Origin: Leptodontidium sp. MPI-SDFR-AT-0119
Taxonomy: Eukaryota > Ascomycota > Leotiomycetes > Helotiales > Leptodontidiaceae
Length of the DNA stretch: 64,000 bases
Assembly: GCA_020726505.1 (NCBI GenBank)
Contig: JAHLEZ010000005.1
Coordinates: 682,001 to 746,000, forward strand
Reading direction: 5' to 3'
Under the pieces are notes generated by a model. That model was not told the origin of the DNA, ran no database searches, and saw only the letters and a list, made by a program, of their open reading frames with translations. The stretch's first letter is position 1; the number at the start of each line of letters is the position of its first letter. Positions 47,458-59,015 of the stretch are shown piece by piece. The translations under genes and the position numbers were made by a program.

Positions 47458-49108
47458 ATGTCGTTCTCCAAGCTCTCCCTCACCAGTCTCATTGCATCTG
47501 CAGTGGCCGTTTGTGCCCAGACTTGTGCTGCGACCAACTCCACCACTTCGAATGCAATCACCATTGCTGATTTGGCAACTGGTGCCGATTGTGCTTGTAC
47601 CAAGCTCACTGCTACTTTTGGCGACTTGTGCCTCACTGCGGACTCGACGAACTATACGGCTGAGGTTACTGAGTATTGGGACATCCGGTCTGATCTTCTG
47701 CCCAAGTGTGTTTTCTTCCCTGCAGATGCGGACCAAGTTGCCACTGCCGTTTCGACCTTTACATCTTGCGGAGCTCAGTTTGCTGTTCGTGGAGGTGGAC
47801 ACATGAATGTATGCGACAATGGATTGCCCTCTTGAAATGAGAGATTTCTGACCAGTGATACAGTACCCCGGATCGAACAACATTGATGGTGGTGTTCTGC
47901 TCGCTCTGAACCATCTCACGGATACAGTAGTCGCCAGTGACAACTCGTCGATTGCAGTTGGGCCCGGGACTCGATGGGTCGATGTCTACGAAGCTCTTGC
48001 ACCTTACGGTCTGTATTGCATCGGTGGTCGTATGAAGACCATTGGGGTTCCTGGTCTTGAGCTGATTGGTGGCTTCCACTACCTCATCAACAAATACGGA
48101 TTCGCCATGGACAACGTCCTCAGCTACGATGTTGTTCTCGGTAATGGTACGCAAGTCGTTGCGGATGCCACAAGCAACACCGATCTCTTCTGGGCTTTGA
48201 AAGGAGGAGCTAGTAACTTCGGTATCGTGACCAAATTCGTCATCAAGGCTCTTCCTATCCCCCTGATCAGTTCCACCATCCAGGCATTCAACGAGTCCTA
48301 TGCAGAGGATTTCATCGCAGCCACCGTCGAGATGACACAGAACAACGACGCTGAAATCGGAGCTGGATCAGTCGTTAGTATTCAGTACAACGCCACCACC
48401 AAAGTAGTCACTCCTTCATTGCTCGGTGTCCAAGAGGGAACCGAATCTCCACCCTCGCGCTTCGCCGCTTATTCGAAGATCCCATCATTGCGCACAATCA
48501 ACAGCGTCTCTACTCCTCGTGAGTGGCATTCGACTCTCGAGACCCCGAACCAGATGTTCCGCGTGCAGTTTGCGCACAAGACTATCGTACCTGATACGGA
48601 TCAGTTGGTTAAGATATATAAAGCCTGGAAGGATGCCGTGGATACGGTTAGTGATGTTGAGGGACTGTACCCGACTTTTGTCTTGAATATCATATCGAAG
48701 AGTACGATGACTGTTGCGAAGGAGAATGGTGTTGGTAATACTTGGGGTTTGGACGATGATCAGGATTTGATCAGTAAGTTCCCACATCATCACTTTCGAC
48801 TGTAGTTTGAGCTAGGTGCTAATCAGTCATTTGTAGTCTGGCAACTCTCCACCGGATGGGCCAATGCTCAAGATGATCTCCGTATGACGAATTGGGCCCG
48901 CGGATTCATTGACTACTGGCACTCGGAGAACCAAGCTGCAGGTCTCGCGTCCGAGTTCATTTATATGGGCGATGCTGGGGAGTTCCAAGAACCCTTCCTT
49001 GGTTTCCCGCTGGAGAATGTGCAGAGAATGAGACAGATTCGTGAGGATGTTGATCCTTTGGGAGTCTTCAGTCGATTAAATTGGGGCGGTTTTAAGCTTG
49101 GGAACTGA
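47458..49108 (+). CDS. Secreted BBE-like FAD-linked oxidase
   Basis: Exons 47458-47808, 47864-48773 and 48837-49108 encode 510 residues. A signal peptide (MSFSKLSLTSLIASAVAVCA) is followed by a Cys-containing mature start. The FAD-binding PCMH/VAO domain carries VRGGGHMN, spliced to YPGSNNIDGGV; His115 is the usual histidyl-FAD site. The segment GGRMKTIGVPGLELIGG takes the place where bicovalent BBE enzymes carry a cysteinyl-FAD link, and it has no Cys there. A C-terminal BBE domain ends REDVDPLGVFSRLNWGG. Members oxidise sugars or secondary-metabolite alcohols/amines and give H2O2; the substrate is unknown. No biosynthetic backbone gene lies nearby, so a cluster role is not supported. Confidence 0.9.
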
Positions 49109-50725
49109 GAGGGTGGTGTTACGACATAGCTACCATGCGATATACCTTGAGCAATGATGTACAGTGGATTCTTTGTAATTTTGTTTTGTATATAGAAAAA
49201 ATGTGTTCGCTTCTTTGCTGGAAGTTGTTGGCTTGCGTGGCTTACTTTGTAACAATTTGACGACTCTTAGAATATCAGTGAGACTATCAAAATCACGGTC
49301 GTACAATAAGAAACTGAGAAGCCGCTGGAAAAAAGGACTTGCGTTAGCAAAGTTCTTCTCTTGGCTGGTAACCTGCAACCTCGCTTGTTCTGGTTGCACC
49401 AAAAAGCTTAAAATCTCAACATCAGACACCAATCCCCGGGTGATATGAGGAAAATAGAATACCTCGAACAAGAATTGAATTCAAGGCTGGTGCAATACAT
49501 GCGGCTATGCGTATTCTAAAAACCCTACTCGTTTGACACCTGTGGCTTTCCGTCCACCTCGTCATCTTGTGTCACCACAGACGAAAATCGCAAAACGGCG
49601 GATGCAAGATATTCTGTACCGAACCGCAGATACTGATATTGTGAGATGAGTGCCTAGGTAATAGTCGGTGCTTACATGAGCGCCCGCAGAATTACAGGAG
49701 GAGCACCGACTATTAGGTTTAATGCCGTCGTGCTCCAACTTGGCGGATAGAGGACTTTGAAATCGAATTCGTACCAGATCGGGTATTTATGTAGCACCGG
49801 GCATTTGAGAAGTTTCAAGTTGTGCTGGAAAGCTAAGTGAAGATGAAGCATTTTCAGGAGGAACAGGGAATTTGGTTTCGGACGGTTCTTTTTGCAAGAG
49901 ATAGTGGCTAATAGAATCTAGTGGGTTGAATTGATCATTGCTAAGTGCTAGCTGCCTGGTGTTAAGTCTCCTTGGCTTACATACTCTGTCTAGCTCTAGT
50001 TTTACCCGTGAAAGAACTAGAAACGCTATACTGAAGTAAAGATTTCTGGTGCTAATGCGAATTGTCGATTACGACTTATATTTACATCTCAGGTACGGCG
50101 TGAAATTCACCTGGCGTTGGGAGAGGGACGATAAATATCCGACTTGTCACCTGACCTACCTGTTCACAATAAGAGGTAATTCAATTGCCTAGGACTTCTT
50201 CAGGATAGATAATATGTGAATGAATAAATGTAGTGTACGGTCTAGAATGCATAGCCCTACCTAGGTATATCTGTATCCGTAAAAAGGAATGTTAGTTTCA
50301 GTCGATAAGGTAGCTCCCGTCCAAACCGCCTTCCTAGCAGCCCACTAGAGCTAAAACAAGGTTAAGCGAGACACGCCCCGGTTGCTCCTTCCCCATACTA
50401 TCCAGAAAGTCTCCTCCCACCACTAGCGCGGGTCGGCAGGAAGCTTCAAGTCGAATACTTTATTTAAGGTGCCTTACCTTACTTTCTTCCCATAGAACTT
50501 TCCCCATCTCGACTCTCACCTTCGTCACCTTCATCACCTCGACTCAACCTCGCCTCTTCAACTCTCCTTCCCCCCACGGTCCTTGAAGCTTTCTTCAACC
50601 CCAATCGCGCCTCTTCGTCGCGACCATTTCCTACCTATCCTCCCTCAATCCTTTCACCAGTTGTTGACCTAGATTGCAATCCGCATATCCTCCTCCAGAG
50701 CTTGACGCTCTCCGACTGCACAACC
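49109..50725. other. Intergenic, promoter of the H+-ATPase
   Basis: No gene. It contains a 14-bp inverted repeat (49659-49672 / 49702-49715) and, from about 50500, a long CT-rich leader typical of highly expressed fungal genes upstream of PMA1. Confidence 0.5.
49659..49715. repeat. 14-bp perfect inverted repeat
   Basis: taatagtcggtgct (49659-49672) pairs exactly with agcaccgactatta (49702-49715), leaving a 29-nt loop. It lies 550 bp downstream of the flavoprotein oxidase gene and could be a transcription-terminator-like hairpin or element remnant. Confidence 0.75.
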
Positions 50726-53700
50726 ATGGCGGACAAGCACGCTGCCACCGGCACGCGTTCGAGCAACACTTCATCTGATAACCCGAATCACTTGAATACT
50801 ACCATCGAGTCTGGCACCTTCGACGAGAAGACCACCAACCATGACGATCCTATACCTGCCAAGAAGCCAATTGAAGAAGAGGAGGATGAGGGTATGGATG
50901 CTCTGATCGACGAGCTCGAATCACAAAACGGTCATGCTGAGGACGACGAGGAAGAACGCGAGGTTACTCCCGCTAGTGGACGTGTCATTCCTGAGGATCA
51001 GCTCCAAACGGATACCCGAATTGGTCTTACAGAGTCAGAGGTTCTCGCCCGCCGCAAGAAGTATGGCATGAATCAGATGAAGGAGGCAAAGGAGAACCTG
51101 GTCCTCAAGTTCCTCGGATACTTCGTCGGTCCCATCCAGTTCGTCATGGAGGTATGTTTCTCAACTTCTTTTTCGCTCTCCGTTTGCACTTCTATCATCT
51201 GTTGGTTAAAAGCCCATGTCGTCCTCAGGTCTGGCCGCCCCACTAAGCCACATTTTCCGCGTGCCTTGCAGGGTGCAGAATGCGATCATCCCTTGACTTG
51301 TATGTGCCGTGCTAACAACAATGTTTGTGATAGGCTGCTGCTGTACTCGCTGCAGGTCTTGAGGATTGGGTCGACTTTGGAGTTATTTGCGCCTTGCTTT
51401 TGCTCAATGCATCTGTCGGTTTCATCCAAGAGTTCCAGGCTGGTTCCATCGTCGACGAACTAAAGAAAACCCTCGCCTTGAAGGCCGTCGTTCTACGCGA
51501 TGGTCGTCTTTTCGAAATTGAGGCCCCGGAAGTCGTTCCCGGTGACGTTCTCCAAATTGAAGAAGTAAGTTCCTGACTTGGTCCACTTTTGGTGATTTGA
51601 CACTAACATTTTCCAACAGGGCACCATCATTCCTGCAGACGGTCGTATTGTTACTGATGATGCTTTCCTCCAAATCGATCAATCTGCCATCACTGGCGAA
51701 TCTCTTGCAGTCGACAAGCACAAAGGCGATCAATGTTATGCTTCCTCGGGTGTCAAGCGTGGTGAGGCCTTCATGGTCATTACAGCCATTGGTGACAACA
51801 CTTTCGTTGGTCGTGCTGCTGCTCTTGTCGGTCAAGCTTCCGGCGCGACTGGTCACTTTACTGAGGTTTTGAACGGTATTGGAACGGTCCTCTTGGTCCT
51901 TGTCATCTTCACCAACTTGATCGTCTGGGTTTCGTCTTTTTATCGGTCCAACCCAATTGTCCTGATTCTGGAGTACACCCTCGCAATTACCATCATCGGC
52001 GTCCCGGTTGGTCTTCCAGCTGTTGTTACAACCACCATGGCCGTCGGTGCTGCCTACCTCGCCAAGAAGAAAGCCATCGTTCAGAAGCTCTCTGCAATTG
52101 AATCCTTGGCTGGTGTCGAAATCCTCTGCTCCGATAAGACTGGTACCTTGACCAAGAATAAGCTCTCTCTTGCGGAACCTTTTACTGTTCCTGGTGTTGA
52201 GCCAGATGATTTGATGCTTACTGCTTGTCTCGCCGCTTCACGCAAGAAGAAGGGTATTGATGCCATTGACAAGGCTTTCCTCAAGGCTCTTCGATACTAC
52301 CCTCGCGCCAAGTCTGTTCTGTCCAAGTACAAGGTCATTGAATTCCACCCTTTCGATCCCGTATCCAAGAAGGTTCAAGCCGTTGTTGAATCTCCCCAAG
52401 GCGAGAGAATCATCTGTGTCAAAGGTGCACCACTCTTCGTCCTGAAGACCGTCGAGGAAGATCACCCAATTCCAGAGGAGATTGACCAAGCCTACAAGAA
52501 CAAGGTCGCTGAATTCGCTACTCGTGGCTTCCGCTCTCTCGGTGTTGCACGAAAGCGCGGTGAAGGCTCCTGGGAAATCCTTGGTATCATGCCTTGCGCT
52601 GACCCTCCTCGCCACGATACCGCTCGCACTATCAATGAAGCCAAGACTCTTGGTCTCTCAATCAAGATGTTGACTGGAGATGCTGTCGGTATTGCTCGTG
52701 AAACCTCTCGTCAACTCGGCCTCGGAACAAACATTTACAATGCTGAGCGACTTGGTCTTGGCGGCGGTGGAGACATGCCAGGTTCTGAGGTCTATGATTT
52801 CGTCGAGGCTGCTGATGGATTCGCTGAAGTCTTCCCTCAACACAAGTACAATGTCGTCGAGATTCTCCAACAGCGTGGTTACCTCGTTGCTATGACCGGT
52901 GATGGTGTCAATGATGCCCCATCTCTCAAGAAGGCCGATACTGGTATTGCCGTCGAAGGTGCTTCTGATGCTGCTCGTTCAGCTGCCGATATCGTCTTCT
53001 TGGCTCCTGGTCTCGGTGCAATCATTGATGCCCTCAAGACTTCTCGACAGATCTTCCACCGCATGTACGCTTACGTTGTGTACCGTATCGCCTTGTCCAT
53101 CCATTTGGAAATCTTCCTCGGCCTCTGGATTGCCATCTTGAACAGATCTCTCAACATTGAATTGGTCGTTTTCATTGCAATTTTCGCTGATGTCGCGACC
53201 TTGGCCATCGCCTACGACAATGCACCATTCTCCAAGGTTCCAGTCAAGTGGAATTTGCCCAAGTTATGGGGAATGTCAGTTCTCCTCGGTATCGTTCTTG
53301 CTGTTGGTACTTGGATCACTCTCACCACAATGATCGCTCGTGGAGAGAATGGAGGTATCGTTCAGAATTACGGCAATCTTGATGCGGTTGTCTTCCTCGA
53401 AATCTCCTTGACTGAGAACTGGTTGATCTTCATCACTCGTGCCAATGGTCCGTTCTGGTCATCACTTCCTTCGTGGCAATTGGCAGGAGCAATTTTGTTG
53501 GTCGACATCCTTGCTACTTTGTTCACACTCTTCGGTTGGTTCCTGCACGGTCACACATCTATTGTCGCCGTTGTCCGTGTCTGGGTCTTCTCTTTCGGTA
53601 TTTTCTGTATTATGGGAGGTGTCTACTACCTTCTTCAAGATAGTTCTGGCTTCGATAACCTCATGCACGGAAAGTCCCCAAAGAAGAAGAGCCCGAAGCA

Positions 53701-53820
53701 ACGATCACTTGAAGATTTCGGTAAGTCTTTCGCCGAGTGCCCCTCATTCCCAACCCAACTAACCGTTTTACAGTCGTCTCACTTCAACGTGTATCGACGC
53801 AACACGAAAAGTCGGCCTAA
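50726..53820 (+). CDS. PMA1: Plasma-membrane H+-ATPase (P3A)
   Basis: Exons 50726-51151, 51334-51564, 51620-53720 and 53774-53820 encode 934 residues. The acidic, Ser/Thr-rich N-terminus precedes the P-type ATPase core: TGES actuator loop, phosphorylation site CSDKTGTLT (Asp391), KGAP nucleotide site, MLTGD and [15 protein letters not shown] hinge. About ten membrane helices are visible. The last exon adds [15 protein letters not shown], the conserved C-terminal autoinhibitory tail whose Ser-Thr pair is phosphorylated on glucose activation in yeast. The pump exports protons and sets the plasma-membrane potential that drives sugar and ion uptake. Intron 1 is 182 bp, longer than the others. Confidence 0.97.
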
Positions 53821-54730
53821 GCACGATTGCATCATGAACGGGCGCGCATCACATCTTGACGATTGCCGTCTGATAAATGGTGTTTTTTCAATGTTGTGGT
53901 TCGCACGCCTCTCGCAAGTCTTGCACTGTACAGTCGTTGAGACAAGCTTTTTAGGTTGTGCGTAACTGTTGTTTCTCCATCGAAGTGCCTCTGTACTCTT
54001 CTCCCTACGGATGAATGAACTCGCAAAAGTGTGTCATTGAGGGGGAAGTGACAGGCGATGGACTGTCATTTTCGTTGTCCTTGTTTGCTTGCTTGCGCCA
54101 TACCCAACATTGCATGGTTCCTTTTAGAAGCCTAATAGAAATATAAAAGACGAAAATTATTAAAATGATGTGCCTTGTAGAGATGTATGTGACATGTTGT
54201 GGACGGATGGATGAGTTGACTATTGTGGGATGTTGGAGGAAAACTGGAGAGACGTCGTTGAAAGTACGGAGGATTCGGACACTAAAATGTGGCTGGGCTT
54301 CGAGCTACTTTAGTGACATGCAGGGGGGAGGAGGAGATCGAAGTGACTGGTGCTCGATTTCCCCTTTAATGACAATAATAAAAGTAACACAGCTATCCTA
54401 AACTCGGTTTTGTTCAGATATGCCGCACTATAATTCTCTAAAAATGTAAAAGTCTCGTTTGATTTATTTATTTGTTTGTTTGTTTATTTCATCAATGCAA
54501 AGTGGTCTAAGTAGCTAGATAAGTAGGTAGGTAGGGTAGGTAGGTAAGTGATCGATGCGCGGCCTTTCTTTTCATTTCTTACATACACAACGTAACATAA
54601 CTCAACCGGCCGTCAACCAAGCTAAATCTCGGCCACTTGCTTGCTGAGTTTGGCCCCCAAAAAAGTATCGCTCGCCTCCCTGTATGCTCGGAATCCAAAA
54701 TGCGGGAAGGAAGAGTAAATATCTACATGT
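53821..54730. other. Convergent intergenic region with low-complexity tracts
   Basis: 3' flanks of PMA1 and the acyl-CoA synthetase. It includes (TTTA/TTTG)n at about 54460-54489 and (GGTA)n at about 54520-54549. No gene. Confidence 0.55.
54460..54549 (+). repeat. Low-complexity TTTR and GGTA tracts
   Basis: Tetranucleotide-like runs of TTTA/TTTG, then an imperfect GTAG/GGTA run, separated by about 30 bp. Confidence 0.8.
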
Positions 54731-56978
54731 CTACAATCTAGCTCTTGGCGTCTCTTCAGCAAGAGCTTCCTCATACATACTGTCGATTTCGGCTCTGAAT
54801 TTCTTGGCTGATTGGGGACGTTTGAGTTTAAGTCTGTTTTGAGGGGAATTTGTGGTTAGTAAACAAACAATTAGAAAAGTAGCTAGGCAGTGAGTAGGTA
54901 AGACTTACGTTGGCGTCAAAAGCTCGTTCTCAATCGTGAACGGCTCGATCTCGAGATGCACGGCTCGCACTTTCTCGTAGCTGTTGAACTTGTTCTTCTT
55001 CCCGATCTTGTCGAGCTCCTTCACCACCGCCTTGCGCACTTTGTTGTCCTTCGCTGCGGCTCTGATGGCGTCTAGATCATCGGGCTTGATGGTTTTCTTG
55101 AGGATGGCACTTGCGAAGGGTGCAAACGTCACAGGGTCGACTCCGAATACCGAGACGAGGAAGGCTTGTGTTGAGTCGCCGTGTACGAAGGCTTGCGCGA
55201 GCAAGTTCGTGTTGGCGAGGTAGACATTCTCGATTCGTTCGGGGGAGACGTACTCGCCCTGTGCGAGCTTGAGGACGTTCTTCACCCGGTCGACGATCTT
55301 GACTCGGCCCAGTGAGTCGATCTCTGCGATGTCTCCTGTGCGGAACCAGCCGTCGTCGATGATGGCTTTGGCTGTCTCCTCTTCGTTGCGGTAGTATTCC
55401 CTGAACCGGGACTTTCCTCGCAAGAGTAGCTCGCCGCGGGGGTTGGGTGAGTCCGTGACGAGGTACTCCATATCTGGGACGGATTGCAGACAGACTTCCG
55501 TGCCCACGCCCACGGCGCCGCAGTTTCCGGAGGAGAAATCTCCCTCGAGTTGCGCGAGGCCGACGGCGTAGGATTCTGTTAGGCCGTAGCCTTGGATAAA
55601 GTCGTTTCCGAAAGCTGCGCGGAGAAATTGGTGGAGTGTAGGATCAATAGGTGCGCTTCCTGTGACCATACCACGGCAACGGTCGAAACCAAAGGCGCTG
55701 GCTACCTTGGGCGTGAAGACACGGTCCCAGAACATATGCTTGTTGGTTGCTTGTCCGGGAGGGAGTTTCATGCTCGCGAGTTTGGTGTTGATGACATGGC
55801 GGCCCATCGCGCCTTTCAGACCTGGAGCATCAAGCGTTGCGGCTCGGAGGGCTGCACCGAAGCGGTTGTAGAGACGGGGAACGGAGTTGAATCCTGTTGG
55901 ACGGAGGATCTTCATGTCGTCGACTAGGCCGAGGATGTCACCGCGGAAATATCCAATGGCACAGCCAGCTGAGAGGGCACCGTGTTCTGCTACCCGTTGG
56001 TAGATGTGTGCCAATGGTAGGTAGGAGATCAGAACGTCCCAGGGCTGTGTATCACTGGAGACTCGGGCAATGGCAGTTGCTGCTGCGGCGTTTGCATGTG
56101 TAAGAACCACGCCTTTGGGGTTACCGGTCGTTCCAGACGTGTAGTTGATAGTGATGATATCTTCTGGGCGGGGTGGATTCATTGGCAGACCAGAGGCAGC
56201 TCCCAGAGTTTCAACATCTTTGATATAGTGGATTTCAATACCTGAATCGGCTGCCATAGCATTCAAGATGGCTGCCTTTGAGTTCCCTGGCTGCTCTCCT
56301 GCATCCAATGGATCCAAGCAGATAATGAGCTTTAGAGTCGGTACCCGGGAAGCCATCTTCAACAGTGTTGGGATGTGTGGGAGACTCGTAATAACACACT
56401 TGAGGCTCGTATGGTTGATGATGTATTCGGTTGTTTCTGGACCCAGAGTCTCGTAGATAGATACCGTGAAAAGGGATTGTGACATGCATCCCAAATCTGC
56501 CGTTGTTAGCCCAATAACCCTTATGCACAACAGAGGATAATATCTCACCAGAAACCTGCCATTCCGGACGGTTCTGGCACCAAAGCCCAACACCATACTT
56601 CTCTTCCGTCACACCGACCTTCTTATGCAACGCAACGATACCAGCACCGAAGTTCTTCCTCCGCTCCGCAAGCTGCGAGTACGTGATCCAATCGAACTTA
56701 TTCGCATGAGTTTTCGTGACCGGATCGTACGGTCTGCTCCCCAAACATCTCGCATTCGGGCGCTTCTTGACCGAGGACTCGAAGATGTCGTGTGCGGTGA
56801 GCGCTTGCGGGTCTAGGGAGTCGAGTAGAGGAGTGTCTACGAAGCGCCAATGTCTGTACACTGCTGTTCGACCTTCCTTTTCACTGCCGGGGATTGGGAG
56901 GGAGTATGGTGTCCCTGGAGGTGGGGGGACTCGGAGGGCCTTCATGAGGGCTTCGTCTTGTAATGCTGGAGGGGCCAT
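54731..56978 (-). CDS. Long-chain acyl-CoA synthetase, probably peroxisomal
   Basis: Three minus-strand exons (56978-56549, 56496-54909, 54833-54731) encode 706 residues. The ANL-superfamily motifs are complete: P-loop YTSGTTGNPKG (262-272), the LPLAHIYQR segment, GYGLTES and the hinge DGWFRTGDIAEID followed by GRVKIVDRVKNVLKLAQGEYV. The short last exon supplies the C-terminus ending ARL, an accepted PTS1 tripeptide variant, so import into peroxisomes for beta-oxidation is likely (similar to yeast Faa2). No mitochondrial or signal sequence is seen. The terminal signal exists only after splicing the 75-bp last intron; without splicing the frame would end LLTPT. Confidence 0.94.
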
Positions 56979-59015
56979 GATTGCTGCTGTTGAGGGGAAG
57001 CAAAGAACTTTCTATCTATCTTTTGTGTTCTCGGTCAGTCTGGGGAGGTAGATATCTAGGGAGGAAGAAGAGATGAAGCTTACATCTCCAGCGTCCGCAG
57101 TAAATAAGCAGGCACGATTTGAGTTCCGAGACTCGAGATTGAACTGACTCGGTAGAGTACAGAGTTCTAAAAACACGCCGGGCAGAGTGAAGTTCCGTTT
57201 CTTAACCTTTGTAAGCAACCGACAAGCACAGTGTGAAGAAGGAATGCAAGATGGAGAGATAGAAAGAGGAATATGTGGGTGAAAGAGAGAGGAGGAGCAT
57301 GTGCGTTTGAGAAAGAAAAGGGTCACTCGGCCATTCATGCCTTTGCCTCTCCTCTGCCTCTGCCTCTGCCTCGCTACGAGAACCTCTCAGCCTGCCCAAG
57401 CCGAGGTTCTTTTGCATGGCTTTGCTGTGAACGACCGACCAACTGCTCCACGCGCTCCACGTTCCACCAGCAGCAAGCACAACACCAATTGGAACACCCT
57501 TGCATCTCCAGATTGTGGAGCGGAGCTGCCGAGATCCTGCTCTCGCTCCGAGTCTAAGGCAAAGAGAGGCGCAACTCTTGCTCTATGCAGTATCTTAAAT
57601 CCGTGATTCTGTAACTCACTTGCCAAAAGAAAACGAGACCAATTAACTGACTTGCGAGGGTTCATGTAGAGATCATTGTCGTTGCAACATTCCTTTGGTT
57701 TATTTATTATTTTTATTCTGTGTTGAGTAATATCTTAGTAAAGTATTGAAGATCAAATGGCATGCATTCTCTCCCCTTCCCGCCTTCATTCACATGTCAG
57801 ATCTACCTTATTCTCCACGCCTGTCCCCAGTCCACTCCCCTTGTTTCTCTCCGACACCCGACTTCTCGCTAAAGCTGCTAGTTACACACTCGCCCTCTCT
57901 TCAACATGACCATCCATCCAATCCATGAGCAAACACAGTACAGAAATTCAAACCGCGGCGGATCGGCTTCTTTTTCATGTGTTTTTATTACTTTAGCTTT
58001 TCTATAAGGTAGGTAAGGTTTGCTTGCGTCCCTCCCCTCCCTTAGCTATACTGCTTACGAAGTGGGAGTACGGTATAATACTGTACGGAACGGAACGAAC
58101 GGTATTAAATCGTCCCGATTCCCGACACTCTCATTTGTGCAGGTGAAGTGAGGTAGGTGTGCTTCCAACATACCTTTTATGCAGCACGGCGTTGGCTTCC
58201 TGTTTTGGGGGTTTGGCGGGGGCGCGGCGATGAGGATGCGGGTGCGTGCGCGGGGTTGGGTTGGGTTATTTGCTTGCCTCGGAGTTTCTTGGTTGGTTGG
58301 ATGGGATGATAGGAGAGTATTTGGTTTGATTTGATTTGATTTGGTTCCCCGGGTTTATTATTGCCCTGTCTGGGGGAGGGGAGGGGAGATGTGGATTGTT
58401 GATGCTTGGCTTCAATTCTACGGAGTCCTGTAGGAATGGGGCTTTTTGATCTGGTGAGTGAGTAAGTGAGGCATGGCCCGTTTAGATTTATATTCTCGTC
58501 CAAGAGATTTCAAGGAGCGGTTTGGTCAGTGAAGTAAGTGATGGGGCTATTATTGTGGAAGAGCTACATCACTTTTATTCTTAATACAGTACAATACAGT
58601 CTACGTCGTCAATCAAGCCAAGTTCCATATTGCCCCCTCACAAGTCCTCTCTACTCCTCGAAACAAAAATGCTACAAATCGATATTGACCAATCAAAACT
58701 TGACGCCGTAAGTAAAAGTCCTTTCCCTCATTTCCTGAGACCCCCGACACCCAGAAAACCTAGCCGTGCAGTGAACCGGAGGAACTGAAGGGAATGGAAT
58801 AGTAACACAAAGAACTCCAAACTCCAATATGCGGCCGAATTGAAGAATTCGAAGAGTTGAAGTGTTGGGGCTTTTATTTGGTGGGTTTTTGGGTTTTGTA
58901 TCCAATAATTCCTCGGGTGGGAAGTCCGTTTCCTAACCCGTGAGGGGAATTGGATTATTGCATAGGAAGCCAACCTATCTCTTCTAGAGGCCATCGTATC
59001 CAGAGCCTATGACAG
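56979..59015. other. 2-kb intergenic region
   Basis: Left part: promoter of the acyl-CoA synthetase, GA/CT-rich (tctgcctctgcctctgcctc near 57356). Right part: 3' flank of the Zn2Cys6 gene, with ttgatttgatttgattt near 58325. No gene is supported. Confidence 0.5.

Noticed and set aside
47855..47863. Continuous reading from 47855 as a separate oxidase gene
   Set aside because: Splicing 47809-47863 joins the FAD motif exactly, so this is exon 2 of one gene.
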